Below are positions 1 to 7,183 of a stretch of 9,284 nucleotides of DNA, piece after piece (position 1 is the stretch's first letter; the number at the start of each line of letters is the position of its first letter). The stretch comes from Erwinia sp. (GTDB lineage Bacteria > Pseudomonadota > Gammaproteobacteria > Enterobacterales > Enterobacteriaceae), in NCBI GenBank assembly GCA_003512805.1, contig DOOK01000413.1:1-9284 (forward strand), read 5' to 3'. The notes below the pieces were generated by a model. It had not been told where the DNA came from, did no database searches, and worked only from the letters and a program-made list of their open reading frames with translations. Position numbers and translations under genes: made by a program.

Positions 1-593
1 GATCTGACCCTTTTCACTTCTGGCTGTTCAAGCAGCGTATGCAGAACAGCAGCCACATCATCTCGCGGAACCGTACCGTAAGGGATGGCCAGCCCGGCTT
101 TGACTTTTCCCGTACCGGCTTCGTTAACCAGCGTGCCGGGCCGTAAGATTACCCAATCCAGCGAGGAGGAGGCCAGCATGACGTCGGCCTGCTTTTTTAC
201 CTGCATATAGTGCTCAAAACCCGGTGAAGGTTCTTTACCCCTTCCCGCATCCGGAAAAGCAGAGACCAGCAGAAAGCGCTGAATGCCTGCCAGCCTGGCC
301 GCCTCGGCAGCAAAACGCGCCCCGCGGCCGTCGATGCCGTCAGTTAAATCCACGCCTGCCCCTGCGGCGCCTGCTGAAAATACCACGGCCTCGCAGCCCT
401 GCATCGCCGCCGCCAGCCTTTCGCTGCTGGTATTCATCAGGTCGATATTGACCGGTTTAACGCCATCGGCCTCCAGCGAGGCTATCTGACTGTCGCGGCG
501 ATAAAGCCCTGTTACCTGATGGCCCGCCTTAACCAGCCGTTTTCTCAGACGGCGACCTACGCCGCCCGTTGCGCCAATAATAAATATGTTCAT
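1..593 (-). CDS. NAD(P)-binding atypical short-chain dehydrogenase (NmrA-like), 3' end cut by window edge
   Basis: Reading the minus strand from the ATG at 593 gives 197 codons without a stop, running off the left edge, so the C-terminus is missing. The protein opens with a beta strand and a glycine-rich dinucleotide-binding loop (GATGGVG, residues 7-13), as in Rossmann-fold short-chain dehydrogenases. A YxxxK pair (Y129, K133) follows, then the segment WVILRPGTL typical of the atypical SDR group that includes NmrA-like and SDR_a5 proteins. These are usually cytosolic NAD(P)-dependent reductases, or proteins that bind the cofactor without catalysis; the substrate cannot be told from sequence. 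An AAGGGA stretch about eight bases before the ATG is a modest ribosome binding site. The gene diverges from xanP, and I do not recall it beside xanP in E. coli, so it may be an accessory gene. The fold assignment is strong; the function is unknown. Confidence 0.85.
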   Translation of the reverse strand, partial: MNIFIIGATGGVGRRLRKRLVKAGHQVTGLYRRDSQIASLEADGVKPVNIDLMNTSSERLAAAMQGCEAVVFSAGAAGAGVDLTDGIDGRGARFAAEAARLAGIQRFLLVSAFPDAGRGKEPSPGFEHYMQVKKQADVMLASSSLDWVILRPGTLVNEAGTGKVKAGLAIPYGTVPRDDVAAVLHTLLEQPEVKRVR

Positions 594-683
594 GTTCAGA
601 TCCCTTTGGTTGGCCCGCAGGCGTGAGGCTTAAGCTTAGTGAATTGTGGGTCGCTTTGCCGTCCGGCGTTTAACCCATGTGGT

Positions 684-699
684 TGGCAATCGTTTGCTT
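684..699 (+). promoter_or_regulatory. Putative PurR operator upstream of xanP
   Basis: The 16 bases match the PurR consensus ACGCAAACGTTTGCGT at 12 positions, including the central CG and the GCAA and TTTGC half-site cores. The near-palindrome ends where the proposed -35 hexamer of xanP ends, so bound PurR would block RNA polymerase. PurR binds DNA with hypoxanthine or guanine as corepressor, so the expected effect is repression of purine uptake when purines are plentiful. I recall yicE/xanP being listed in comparative studies of the enterobacterial purine regulon. The site match is seen directly; repression is inferred. The operator could also affect the divergent dehydrogenase gene. Confidence 0.7.
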
Positions 700-721
700 T
701 TGTCGTGCAGAAGCTTAAAAT
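694..721 (+). promoter_or_regulatory. Candidate sigma-70 promoter of xanP
   Basis: The -10 hexamer TAAAAT at 716-721 matches TATAAT at five of six positions. A weak -35, TTGCTT at 694-699 (three of six), lies 16 bases upstream, inside the PurR operator. Transcription would start near 728 and give a leader of about 25 bases before the ATG at 753. This start lies downstream of the longer reading-frame start at 639, which argues against that upstream start. The poor -35 is the main doubt. Confidence 0.5.
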
Positions 722-752
722 CGCCACTTTGTTCGCCATGGAACCTCTGAGC

Positions 753-2135
753 ATGTCCGCCAATCTTTCTGAAGCCAGCCGCAGCGCTGTGCCCGCTGCG
801 AAAAGTGAATTGATTTATCGCCTTGAAGATCGCCCGCCGCTGCCGCAAACATTGTTTGCCGCTTGCCAGCATTTGCTGGCGATGTTTGTGGCGGTTATCA
901 CGCCTGCATTGCTGATTTGTCAGGCTTTGGGCCTGCCAGCACAGGATACACAGCACATTATCAGCATGTCGCTGTTTGCCTCCGGCGTCGCCTCGGTTCT
1001 GCAAATAAAAACCTGGGGACCGGTAGGCTCGGGGCTGCTGTCGATTCAGGGCACCAGCTTTAACTTCGTCACGCCGCTGATAATGGGGGGCATGGCGTTA
1101 AAAAACGGCGGAGCGGACGTGCCAACGATGATGGCCGCCCTGTTCGGTACACTGATGCTGGCTTCCGTTACCGAAATGGCGCTTTCTCGCGTGTTGCACC
1201 TGGCACGCCGTATCATTACGCCGCTGGTTTCCGGCATCGTAGTGATGATTATCGGGTTGTCGCTGATTCAGGTCGGTCTCACCTCTATCGGCGGGGGGTT
1301 TGCCGCCATGAGCGACCACACCTTTGGTGCACCAAAGAACCTGCTGCTGGCCGGTGCCGTGCTGTTAGTCATTGTTTTACTGAACCGACAGCGTAATCCC
1401 TATTTGCGCGTAGCTTCTCTGGTTATCGCCATGGCCGTTGGTTATTTGCTGGCCTGGGTGATGAATATGCTGCCCTCCGGGAACGCCCCGGCTACCCAGC
1501 CGTTGATTGCCATACCCACGCCTTTTTATTACGGGCTGGGCATCGACTGGAATCTGCTGATCCCGCTGATGCTGGTATTTATGGTGACCTCGCTGGAAAC
1601 CATCGGCGATATTACTGCCACTTCTGACGTTTCAGAGCAGCCGGTCAGCGGGCCACTCTACATGAAGCGGCTGAAAGGCGGCGTGCTGGCAAACGGGCTG
1701 AATTCATGCGTATCTGCGCTGTTTAATACCTTCCCCAACTCTTGTTTTGGTCAGAACAATGGCGTGATCCAGCTGACCGGCGTCGCCAGCCGTTATGTCG
1801 GTTTTGTGGTGGCGCTGATGCTGATCGTGCTGGGACTTTTCCCGGCGGTCAGTGGCTTTGTACAGCATATTCCTGAGCCGGTGCTGGGCGGCGCGACCAT
1901 CGTGATGTTTGGCACCATCGCCGCTTCGGGCGTGCGCATCGTTTCACGCGAGCCGCTGAATCGTCGGGCCATTATGATTATTGCGCTGTCGCTGGCGGTT
2001 GGGTTGGGCGTTTCACAGCAGCCGCTGATCCTGCAATTTGCGCCAGAATGGCTGAAAACGCTGCTTTCTTCCGGTATCGCCGCTGGGGGCATTACGGCCA
2101 TCGTCCTGAATTTGCTTTTCCCTCAGGAGAAGTAG
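753..2135 (+). CDS. xanP: Xanthine:H+ symporter XanP (NCS2/NAT family)
   Basis: This inner-membrane permease of 460 residues brings xanthine into the cell with protons. It is nearly collinear with E. coli XanP (YicE, 463 residues, from memory). Family landmarks are present: the QH pair in TM1 (Q39-H40), the conserved glutamate of TM8 in SLETIGD (E282), and the NAT signature [10 protein letters not shown] at residues 334-343. The chain is hydrophobic throughout, consistent with the 14 transmembrane segments of the UraA fold. The frame is open from 639, but the ATG at 753 is chosen because it matches the E. coli N-terminus (followed by [15 protein letters not shown]), has GGAA at 740-743 nine bases upstream, and lies after the proposed promoter. 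An ATG at 738 is the nearest alternative and would give five extra residues. Regulation by PurR is suggested by the operator at 684-699. Confidence 0.96.
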   Translation: MSANLSEASRSAVPAAKSELIYRLEDRPPLPQTLFAACQHLLAMFVAVITPALLICQALGLPAQDTQHIISMSLFASGVASVLQIKTWGPVGSGLLSIQGTSFNFVTPLIMGGMALKNGGADVPTMMAALFGTLMLASVTEMALSRVLHLARRIITPLVSGIVVMIIGLSLIQVGLTSIGGGFAAMSDHTFGAPKNLLLAGAVLLVIVLLNRQRNPYLRVASLVIAMAVGYLLAWVMNMLPSGNAPATQPLIAIPTPFYYGLGIDWNLLIPLMLVFMVTSLETIGDITATSDVSEQPVSGPLYMKRLKGGVLANGLNSCVSALFNTFPNSCFGQNNGVIQLTGVASRYVGFVVALMLIVLGLFPAVSGFVQHIPEPVLGGATIVMFGTIAASGVRIVSREPLNRRAIMIIALSLAVGLGVSQQPLILQFAPEWLKTLLSSGIAAGGITAIVLNLLFPQEK

Positions 2136-2142
2136 CGTAAAT

Positions 2143-2171
2143 GGCAGAGGTGAGCGCCCTCTGCCGCCTTT
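2143..2171 (+). terminator. Possible weak terminator after xanP
   Basis: An eight-base-pair stem (2143-2150 pairing perfectly with 2158-2165, seven-base loop) begins seven bases after the xanP stop codon. Only a short GCCTTT follows, so the T tract is poor. It may terminate transcription partially, or only protect the xanP mRNA 3' end, leaving some read-through into yicH. Confidence 0.4.
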
Positions 2172-2177
2172 CCAGGG

Positions 2178-2206
2178 TTGAGCTTCGTGCATAAATCAGG
2201 CATAAC
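2178..2206 (+). promoter_or_regulatory. Candidate sigma-70 promoter of yicH
   Basis: TTGAGC at 2178-2183 (four of six matches to TTGACA) is separated by exactly 17 bases from CATAAC at 2201-2206 (four of six matches to TATAAT). Transcription would start near 2213, about 25 bases before the yicH ATG. Both hexamers are moderate, so yicH may also depend on read-through from xanP. Confidence 0.35.
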
Positions 2207-2237
2207 ACCCCTTAATAAAAGCGCACAGGGATAGCTC

Positions 2238-3917
2238 ATGAAATCTGTTGGAAAAGTTCTTCTTTCGCTGCTGGTTATCCTGCTGGCGATTGTCATCATC
2301 GTGTATTTGCTTTTGGGAACACGCTGGGGAGCCAGCTGGCTCAGTCGCACCCTTAGCCAGCACAGCACTTACCAACTTGTCGTAGGCCGGCTGGAACATA
2401 ATTTTTCCACGCCATCACACCTGATTCTGCATGACGTCTCGTTCGGCCGTAAAACTAAACCTGCTATTTTGGTGGCAAAAAAAGTCGATTTAGGGTTGGG
2501 CATTGCATCGTTCTCCCGGCCCCTGCATTTTGCCAGCATCGTGCTCAGTCAGGGCACGTTAAGGGCTACCGATAAGACCAGTCAGCTGCCTCTTTCCGCC
2601 GAGCGTTTCCAGCTAAGTGACATGGCCGTTGACAGCTATCACAATGCGCTGCCTTTGAATGCACAGCATGTAAATGGCGGCGTGATGCCGTGGCAACCTG
2701 AGGCCACCAGCTTTATTGGCCATAACGCCCGTTTTCAGTTCAGTGCCGGTTCGCTAAATTTTAAAGGCGTACCTGCCAGTAATGTCCTGCTTGAAGGCCA
2801 TGTTACGCCCCAACAGCTGGTGATAAGCAATCTGGGCGCCGATGTGGCGCGAGGGTCGATAACGGCCAGCGCACAGCGTGACGAACAGGGCAGCTGGCAA
2901 GTCAGCACGTTAAGGCTGAGCAATCTGCGTTTACAAAGCAGCAAAACGCCTGCCGGGTTTTTACAGCCTTTACTGGCGCTGCCCGCCGTGCATTTCGGGC
3001 GGGTCGATGTGACCGATGCACGGTTAGAAGGGAAGGACTGGGCAGTAACCGATCTTAATCTGGCGCTGAAAAATATGACGCTGCGTGAAGGCAGCTGGGA
3101 AAGCGACGACGGCTCGCTGTCGATGAATGCCAGCAGTTTTGTGAACGGCACGCTGCTGCTGAACGATCCTATCGTCAATATGAGCTTTTCGCCGCAGGGT
3201 ATCGCGCTGACGCAGTTTAGCTCCCGCTGGGTGAACGGAGTCATCCGTGCTTCGGGCAACTGGACGCGCCGCGATAAAAAGCTGACGCTGGATGAAGCGG
3301 TTATCGCCGGGCTGGAGTACACGCTGCCGCAAAGCTGGCGGACATTCTGGCTGAGCCGTCTGCCGGAGTGGCTCCAGACGGTGGAAGTGATAAAGCTGAA
3401 CGTCAGTCATAACCTGATTATTGATGTCGATCCGGCCTTTCCTTTTCAAATGACCTCGCTGGAGGGTAACGGCAGCAATCTGCAGCTGGTGCGTGACCGG
3501 GAATGGGGGATCTGGGGCGGCAACCTGAGCTTTAATGCGGCGGAAGCAACGTTTAACCGTGTGGATCTGCGTCACCCTTCTCTCGCCCTGACGGCGGATG
3601 ACAAGGTCATCAACGTAACGGAGATGAGCGCCTTTCCCCGCAGCGGCATCATTGAGGGGCTGGCAACGGTTTCGCAGCAGCCGCAACGCGCATTTACGCT
3701 TTCACTCCATGGCCGTGAAACGCCGCTGAATCTGTTGCAGGACTGGGGATGGCCAGCGGTTCCTCTGGATGAAAACGGTGAGCTGACCCTGAAAATGCAG
3801 GGCAGCCTGGCGAAAGACGCGCCGCTGAAGCCGTCCGTTGACGGCACGCTTTCTGCCGTGGCGGGTGATAAGTCGATACAGCAAACCGTGCAGGCGGGCA
3901 ATCTGAGCAGCAGGTAA
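2238..3917 (+). CDS. yicH: AsmA-family inner-membrane-anchored protein YicH
   Basis: The 559-residue product matches E. coli YicH (about 569 residues, from memory) along its length. Residues 7-27 form one hydrophobic segment after a short basic N-terminus, an uncleaved signal anchor that leaves the bulk of the protein in the periplasm. The rest is beta-rich and repetitive, as in AsmA-like proteins, which belong to the bridge-like family that includes TamB and YhdP. Conserved stretches include FSPQGIALTQFSSRW in the middle and PLNLLQDWGWP near residue 495. AsmA-family members are implicated in phospholipid transport to, or homeostasis of, the outer membrane; for YicH itself the role is not well defined. 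AGGGA at 2227-2231, six bases before the ATG, supports this start. The order xanP-yicH is the same as in E. coli. The C-terminus is about ten residues shorter than the E. coli protein and ends just before a strong hairpin. Confidence 0.93.
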   Translation: MKSVGKVLLSLLVILLAIVIIVYLLLGTRWGASWLSRTLSQHSTYQLVVGRLEHNFSTPSHLILHDVSFGRKTKPAILVAKKVDLGLGIASFSRPLHFASIVLSQGTLRATDKTSQLPLSAERFQLSDMAVDSYHNALPLNAQHVNGGVMPWQPEATSFIGHNARFQFSAGSLNFKGVPASNVLLEGHVTPQQLVISNLGADVARGSITASAQRDEQGSWQVSTLRLSNLRLQSSKTPAGFLQPLLALPAVHFGRVDVTDARLEGKDWAVTDLNLALKNMTLREGSWESDDGSLSMNASSFVNGTLLLNDPIVNMSFSPQGIALTQFSSRWVNGVIRASGNWTRRDKKLTLDEAVIAGLEYTLPQSWRTFWLSRLPEWLQTVEVIKLNVSHNLIIDVDPAFPFQMTSLEGNGSNLQLVRDREWGIWGGNLSFNAAEATFNRVDLRHPSLALTADDKVINVTEMSAFPRSGIIEGLATVSQQPQRAFTLSLHGRETPLNLLQDWGWPAVPLDENGELTLKMQGSLAKDAPLKPSVDGTLSAVAGDKSIQQTVQAGNLSSR

Positions 3918-3930
3918 AAACGCCGCCCTT

Positions 3931-3993
3931 AGCGGACTATATGATTAACCCGTATTCGCAACGTAGCGCGGTTAATGTATAGTCCGCTTTTTT
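3931..3993 (+). terminator. Intrinsic terminator of yicH overlapping the rluF promoter
   Basis: The outer arms 3931-3941 and 3978-3988 pair over 11 bases. After a small internal bulge, 3944-3950 pairs with 3970-3976 over seven more. The 19-base loop contains a three-base nested stem (3957-3959 with 3966-3968). Six T bases follow at 3988-3993. The structure starts 13 bases after the yicH stop codon and fits a rho-independent terminator for yicH, although the stem is long and its inner part is AT-rich. Confidence 0.7.
3955..3983 (+). promoter_or_regulatory. Candidate sigma-70 promoter of rluF, lying inside the yicH terminator hairpin
   Basis: TTCGCA at 3955-3960 (four of six) and TATAGT at 3978-3983 (five of six) are 17 bases apart. 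The -35 lies in the hairpin loop and the -10 in its right arm. Initiation near 3990 would give a leader of about 15 bases carrying only the ribosome binding site GGAGG at 3996-4000, so rluF mRNA from this promoter would not contain the hairpin. Confidence 0.6.
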
Positions 3994-4004
3994 ACGGAGG
4001 AACC

Positions 4005-4901
4005 ATGCTGACCAACTCATCCATTCGTCTCAATAAATACATTAGCGAGAGCGGTATCTGTTCTCGTCGCGACGCCGATCGCTATATCGAACAGGGAAAT
4101 GTCTTTATTAACGGCAAGCGGGCCGCCGTTGGCGCGCAGGTTTTTGCCGGTGACGTGGTGAAAGTGAACGGTCAGCTTATCGAACCGCGCGATGAAGAAG
4201 ACCTGGTTTTTATTGCCCTGAATAAACCCGTTGGCATTATCACCACCATGGAAGAAGGCGAACGGGATAATATCAGCGATTTCGTTAACCACAGCAAACG
4301 CGTTTTCCCTATCGGCCGACTGGATAAAGATTCACAGGGCCTGATTTTTCTGACCAATCACGGCGATTTAGTGAATAAGATCTTGCGCGCCGGAAACAAT
4401 CACGAAAAAGAATATGTGGTTACGGTAAATAAACTGGTTACGGATGAGTTTATTGAGGGGATGAGCGCGGGCGTGCCGATGCTGGGTACGGTGACGCTAA
4501 AGTGTAAAGTACAAAAGGAAGCTCCCTTCGTTTTCCGCATCACGCTGGTGCAGGGACTTAACCGCCAAATTCGCCGCATGTGTAAGCACTTTGGCTATGA
4601 GGTCACTAAGCTCGAACGCACAAGGATTATGAACGTCAGCCTGAAAGGGCTGCCTTTGGGCGAGTGGCGCGACTTAACGGAAGACGAGCTGAGCGAGCTG
4701 TTCAGCCTGATCGAGGACTCCTCCTCTGAGGCAAAGCCAGCCAAAAAAACGCCGGCTAAAGCCAAACCCGCCGCCGTGAAGAAACCGGCAGGCGGGCCGA
4801 AGGGCGGCGACAAGGGCAGCAAAGAAGGCGCAAAAACGCCGGGCAATCTGGCTTCCCGCAAGCGCTTTACCCAGCCGGGCCGCAAGAAAAAAGGCCGTTA
4901 A
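4005..4901 (+). CDS. rluF: 23S rRNA pseudouridine(2604) / tRNA-Tyr pseudouridine(35) synthase RluF
   Basis: The product is a 298-residue protein of the RsuA/RluB/E/F family. An S4-type RNA-binding domain fills residues 7-60 ([20 protein letters not shown]). The catalytic domain follows, with the motif [10 protein letters not shown] that places the nucleophilic aspartate at D107, and the RQIRRMC element of the family further on. E. coli RluF, which it matches closely from memory, converts U2604 of 23S rRNA and U35 of tRNA-Tyr to pseudouridine. From about residue 235 the sequence becomes a disordered, Lys/Ala/Pro/Gly-rich tail ending in GRKKKGR, as in E. coli, probably for RNA contact. The ATG at 4005 is chosen over the in-frame ATG at 3975 because GGAGG lies four bases upstream, the N-terminus matches RluF, and 3975 lies inside the terminator/promoter element. 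The stop overlaps the fabY stop on the other strand. Confidence 0.96.
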   Translation: MLTNSSIRLNKYISESGICSRRDADRYIEQGNVFINGKRAAVGAQVFAGDVVKVNGQLIEPRDEEDLVFIALNKPVGIITTMEEGERDNISDFVNHSKRVFPIGRLDKDSQGLIFLTNHGDLVNKILRAGNNHEKEYVVTVNKLVTDEFIEGMSAGVPMLGTVTLKCKVQKEAPFVFRITLVQGLNRQIRRMCKHFGYEVTKLERTRIMNVSLKGLPLGEWRDLTEDELSELFSLIEDSSSEAKPAKKTPAKAKPAAVKKPAGGPKGGDKGSKEGAKTPGNLASRKRFTQPGRKKKGR

Positions 4902-5890
4902 GGCATATTCGATCCGGCTGGCTCCAGCGGGCCATCCGGATCGGCGGGCAGGACAATGTAAACGCCTTCAAATACCGCGCCGCATACCTCATTGCCAAAC
5001 AGTTCCACTTCCAGCTGCACGCGCGCCTTGCGACCCCGAGCCAGCCTGTCCAGATCGCCGCTCAACGATCCCAGGTCCGCTACCGCGCCTGGCCTGCCGC
5101 TGATGGGGTGGCTGTAGCGGATATGCGCATCTGCCAGAATGATGGTGCCGCCTAAATGCCGCTCGCGTAGCAGCAGCCAGATTAGTCCCCAGCCGGTTAG
5201 TGTCGCCAGCGAAAACAGGCTTCCTGCAAACAGCGTATGATGAGGATTCTGGTTACCGGTTTCCGGCATCGTAGTAATAAATTTTTGACCGGTATACTGC
5301 AAAATACGCACGCCCATTTTTTCGCTGAGCGGAATATGCTCGTACCAGGCCTGTTGCAGCTGCCCGCACCAGTCGGCCCGATGCAGAATATCGTCCAGCG
5401 TAATCACCGGCTTAATCATTAAAAAGTGGCGGACCGGCGTGGTCTGCGGCACGGTAATTTCACCCTGGTTAACGTAGCCAAGCTTGGCAAAAAACTCGAC
5501 GGCATCTTCTCGGGCGCTACACACCACGCGCTTGGCCCCCTCCTGACGCGCCACGGATTCCAGCGTCATGGCGACCAGCGTGCCCAATCCTTTCCCCTGC
5601 ACGGCAGGATGTACGGCAAGAAAGCGGATAGCCGCTTCGTTATCCGCATTAATATAGAGTCGTCCGGCCGCCACCGGAGCACCGTTTTCATCGACAACCA
5701 TTTGGTGATGCGCAAACGCATCCCAGGCATCCCGTTCCGATCCTTTTGGCTGGCGCAGCGGTTTGCGCAGCATTTCCCAACGAAACTGGTAGTAAATATC
5801 CAGCTCTTCTGCGGTTTCAGGTACACGAAGATGATACATAAAGTGGTTCTCTCTTTCCGGGGCGCCCGTTGGCCTTTCCGGCCGCTTCAT
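4898..5890 (-). CDS. fabY: FabY/MadA (YiiD): GNAT plus hotdog-domain malonyl-ACP decarboxylase, fatty acid synthesis initiation
   Basis: This 330-residue protein matches E. coli YiiD (329 residues) almost throughout. The N-terminal half (about 20-160) is a GNAT acetyltransferase-like domain with the acetyl-CoA loop QGKGLG at 98-103. The C-terminal half is the YiiD_C putative thioesterase hotdog domain with the conserved stretch [15 protein letters not shown] at 213-227. YiiD was shown in E. coli to support initiation of fatty acid synthesis and is described as a malonyl-ACP decarboxylase (MadA, also named FabY). The start at 5890 forms an ATGA overlap with the dtd stop and gives a length like E. 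coli. A second ATG at 5839 (MYHLRVPET) has a better purine-rich ribosome binding site about nine bases upstream, and conservation is much stronger from there on; it would give 313 residues. This is the last gene of the yihX-yihY-dtd-fabY cluster. Confidence 0.93.
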   Translation of the reverse strand: MKRPERPTGAPERENHFMYHLRVPETAEELDIYYQFRWEMLRKPLRQPKGSERDAWDAFAHHQMVVDENGAPVAAGRLYINADNEAAIRFLAVHPAVQGKGLGTLVAMTLESVARQEGAKRVVCSAREDAVEFFAKLGYVNQGEITVPQTTPVRHFLMIKPVITLDDILHRADWCGQLQQAWYEHIPLSEKMGVRILQYTGQKFITTMPETGNQNPHHTLFAGSLFSLATLTGWGLIWLLLRERHLGGTIILADAHIRYSHPISGRPGAVADLGSLSGDLDRLARGRKARVQLEVELFGNEVCGAVFEGVYIVLPADPDGPLEPAGSNMP

Positions 5891-6324
5891 ACCTGGAGCC
5901 AGAACGTCACCGGCCCATCGTTAACCAGCGCTACCTGCATATCCGCCGCAAAGCGACCCGTCTCGGCGACAAGGCCCTTTTCGCGACAGCAGGTGACAAA
6001 ATAGTCATATAACCGCTCGGCGTCCGCCGGCGCCGCACCACCTGAAAAGCCCGGACGCATGCCTTTTTGCGTATCGGCGGCCAGCGTAAACTGCGATACC
6101 ACCAGCACGCTGCCGCCCGCCTGCTGTACGTTGAGGTTCATTTTACCGTTCTCATCGCTGAAAATACGGTAGCCCAAAACGCGATCGCACAGCCGCTGCG
6201 CTTTTTGTTCGTCGTCGCCTTTTTCCACGCCCAGTAAGATTAGCAATCCCGGGCCGATTTCACCGATGGTCTGACCGGCTACCGTCACGCTGGCGCTCAG
6301 CGCCCGTTGAATTAAGGCAATCAT
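5887..6324 (-). CDS. dtd: D-aminoacyl-tRNA deacylase Dtd
   Basis: The 145-residue cytosolic enzyme hydrolyses D-aminoacyl-tRNAs (for example D-Tyr-tRNA), and glycyl-tRNA-Ala in the known family, which keeps D-residues out of protein. Both active-site motifs are intact: SQFTLA at 77-82 and the Gly-cisPro motif NDGPVT at 135-140. Length and sequence equal E. coli Dtd from memory. The open frame extends upstream to 6522, but that part is the shadow of yihY; the ATG at 6324 has the strong purine-rich AAGGAAG just upstream and gives the conserved start MIALIQR. The 5' end overlaps the 3' end of yihY by 65 bases, and the 3' end overlaps the fabY start as ATGA. Translational coupling within the operon is therefore likely. 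Confidence 0.97.
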   Translation of the reverse strand: MIALIQRALSASVTVAGQTIGEIGPGLLILLGVEKGDDEQKAQRLCDRVLGYRIFSDENGKMNLNVQQAGGSVLVVSQFTLAADTQKGMRPGFSGGAAPADAERLYDYFVTCCREKGLVAETGRFAADMQVALVNDGPVTFWLQV

Positions 6325-7183
6325 TTTCTTCCTTCTCTTCTTCCTGTCTGAGCTGGCGATAGTCGTCCAGCGAGGCGGTGATCTCTGCTCCCAGTAAGAC
6401 AATACACCATGTCCAGTAAACCCACAGAAACAGAATAGGGATAACCGCCAGCACGCCATAGATAAGCTGGTATGAGGGAAACATCGTAACATAGAGCGCG
6501 AACCCTTTTTTCCCCAACTCAAACAGCAGCCCCGCTACCAGCGCACCAACCAGCGCATCTTTTCCGGGCACCTGCCGCGTCGGCACGATACTGTAGAGCA
6601 GCCAGAAGGAAAGCCAGGAAAGCAGCAGCGGGAAAATACGCAGGCCGTAGTCGATCAGCCCGCTGACGCCGCTGACTGAGGCCCAACGCAGCGACAGGAG
6701 GTAGGAGCTGAGTCCTAAGCTGGCGCCCGCCAGCAGAGGGCCGAGCGTCAGGATCATCCAGTAGACGGCAAAAGAGTAAACGATGGGTCTTTTACGTTTG
6801 CTGCGCCAGATAACGTTTAGCGCGCTGTCGATGGAATACATCAGCAGCAGCGCCGTCACCATCAGCCCACAGGCGCCTACTGCCGTCATTTTATTGACGT
6901 TAGCGACAAACTGCTCCAGATAGCTCTGGATCACCGTGCCGGAAGATGGCACGAAGTTCTGAAAAATGAACACCTTGAGCTGTTTGCTGATATCAGAAAA
7001 AGCCGGGAACGCGGCGAAAAGCGCAAACACTACCGCTATCAGCGGCACCAGCGACAGCAGCGAAACGTAGGCAAGATGCCCTGCCAGCAGCGTCATGCCA
7101 TCCTCATCAATACGCTGCCACAGCAGTTTTACCCAGCGCCAGGTGGCACGCAGACGGTGTCGATAAGGGTTAGTCGGCCGCAT
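6260..7183 (-). CDS. yihY: YihY/BrkB-family inner-membrane protein (UPF0761)
   Basis: The 307-residue product belongs to the YihY/BrkB family and matches E. coli YihY (290 residues) closely up to about residue 286. About six transmembrane segments are visible near 36-59, 97-119, 137-163, 181-204, 208-234 and 238-267. Conserved stretches include [15 protein letters not shown] and [17 protein letters not shown]. The gene was once called rbn (RNase BN) by mistake; the biochemical function is unknown. The ATG at 7183 overlaps the last 14 bases of yihX and lacks a good ribosome binding site, so translation is probably coupled to yihX. An open frame reaches 7279, but those codons are yihX read in another frame. 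The last 19 residues (289-307) are translated from dtd sequence out of frame, whereas I recall E. coli YihY stopping at the dtd start. Confidence 0.93.
   Translation of the reverse strand: MRPTNPYRHRLRATWRWVKLLWQRIDEDGMTLLAGHLAYVSLLSLVPLIAVVFALFAAFPAFSDISKQLKVFIFQNFVPSSGTVIQSYLEQFVANVNKMTAVGACGLMVTALLLMYSIDSALNVIWRSKRKRPIVYSFAVYWMILTLGPLLAGASLGLSSYLLSLRWASVSGVSGLIDYGLRIFPLLLSWLSFWLLYSIVPTRQVPGKDALVGALVAGLLFELGKKGFALYVTMFPSYQLIYGVLAVIPILFLWVYWTWCIVLLGAEITASLDDYRQLRQEEEKEENDCLNSTGAERQRDGSRSDHR

Noticed and set aside
594..683. Promoter for the divergent dehydrogenase gene
   Set aside because: CACAAT on the minus strand could serve as a -10, but no acceptable -35 lies at proper spacing, so no site is called.
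639..752. N-terminal extension of XanP from the ATG at 639
   Set aside because: It would lie upstream of the proposed promoter and across the PurR box. The 38 extra residues are unlike the E. coli protein, whereas the ATG at 753 gives the expected N-terminus.
3024..3686. 220-codon minus-strand frame (and a 195-codon one at 2735-3322) within yicH
   Set aside because: They are antisense shadows of yicH, rich in Arg, Gln, Ser and Pro as is usual for frames opposite GC-rich coding DNA, and no domain is recognisable.
4735..4901. Low-complexity Lys/Ala/Pro tail of RluF as a sign of repeat expansion or frameshift
   Set aside because: A similar basic tail ending in GRKKKGR is known at the end of E. 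coli RluF, so it is a family feature.
5426..6004. 192-codon plus-strand frame opposite fabY and dtd
   Set aside because: It spans the junction of two well-identified minus-strand genes and has no family resemblance.
6325..6522. Dtd start at 6522
   Set aside because: The 66 extra codons are yihY coding sequence read in another frame; the conserved Dtd start with a strong ribosome binding site is at 6324.
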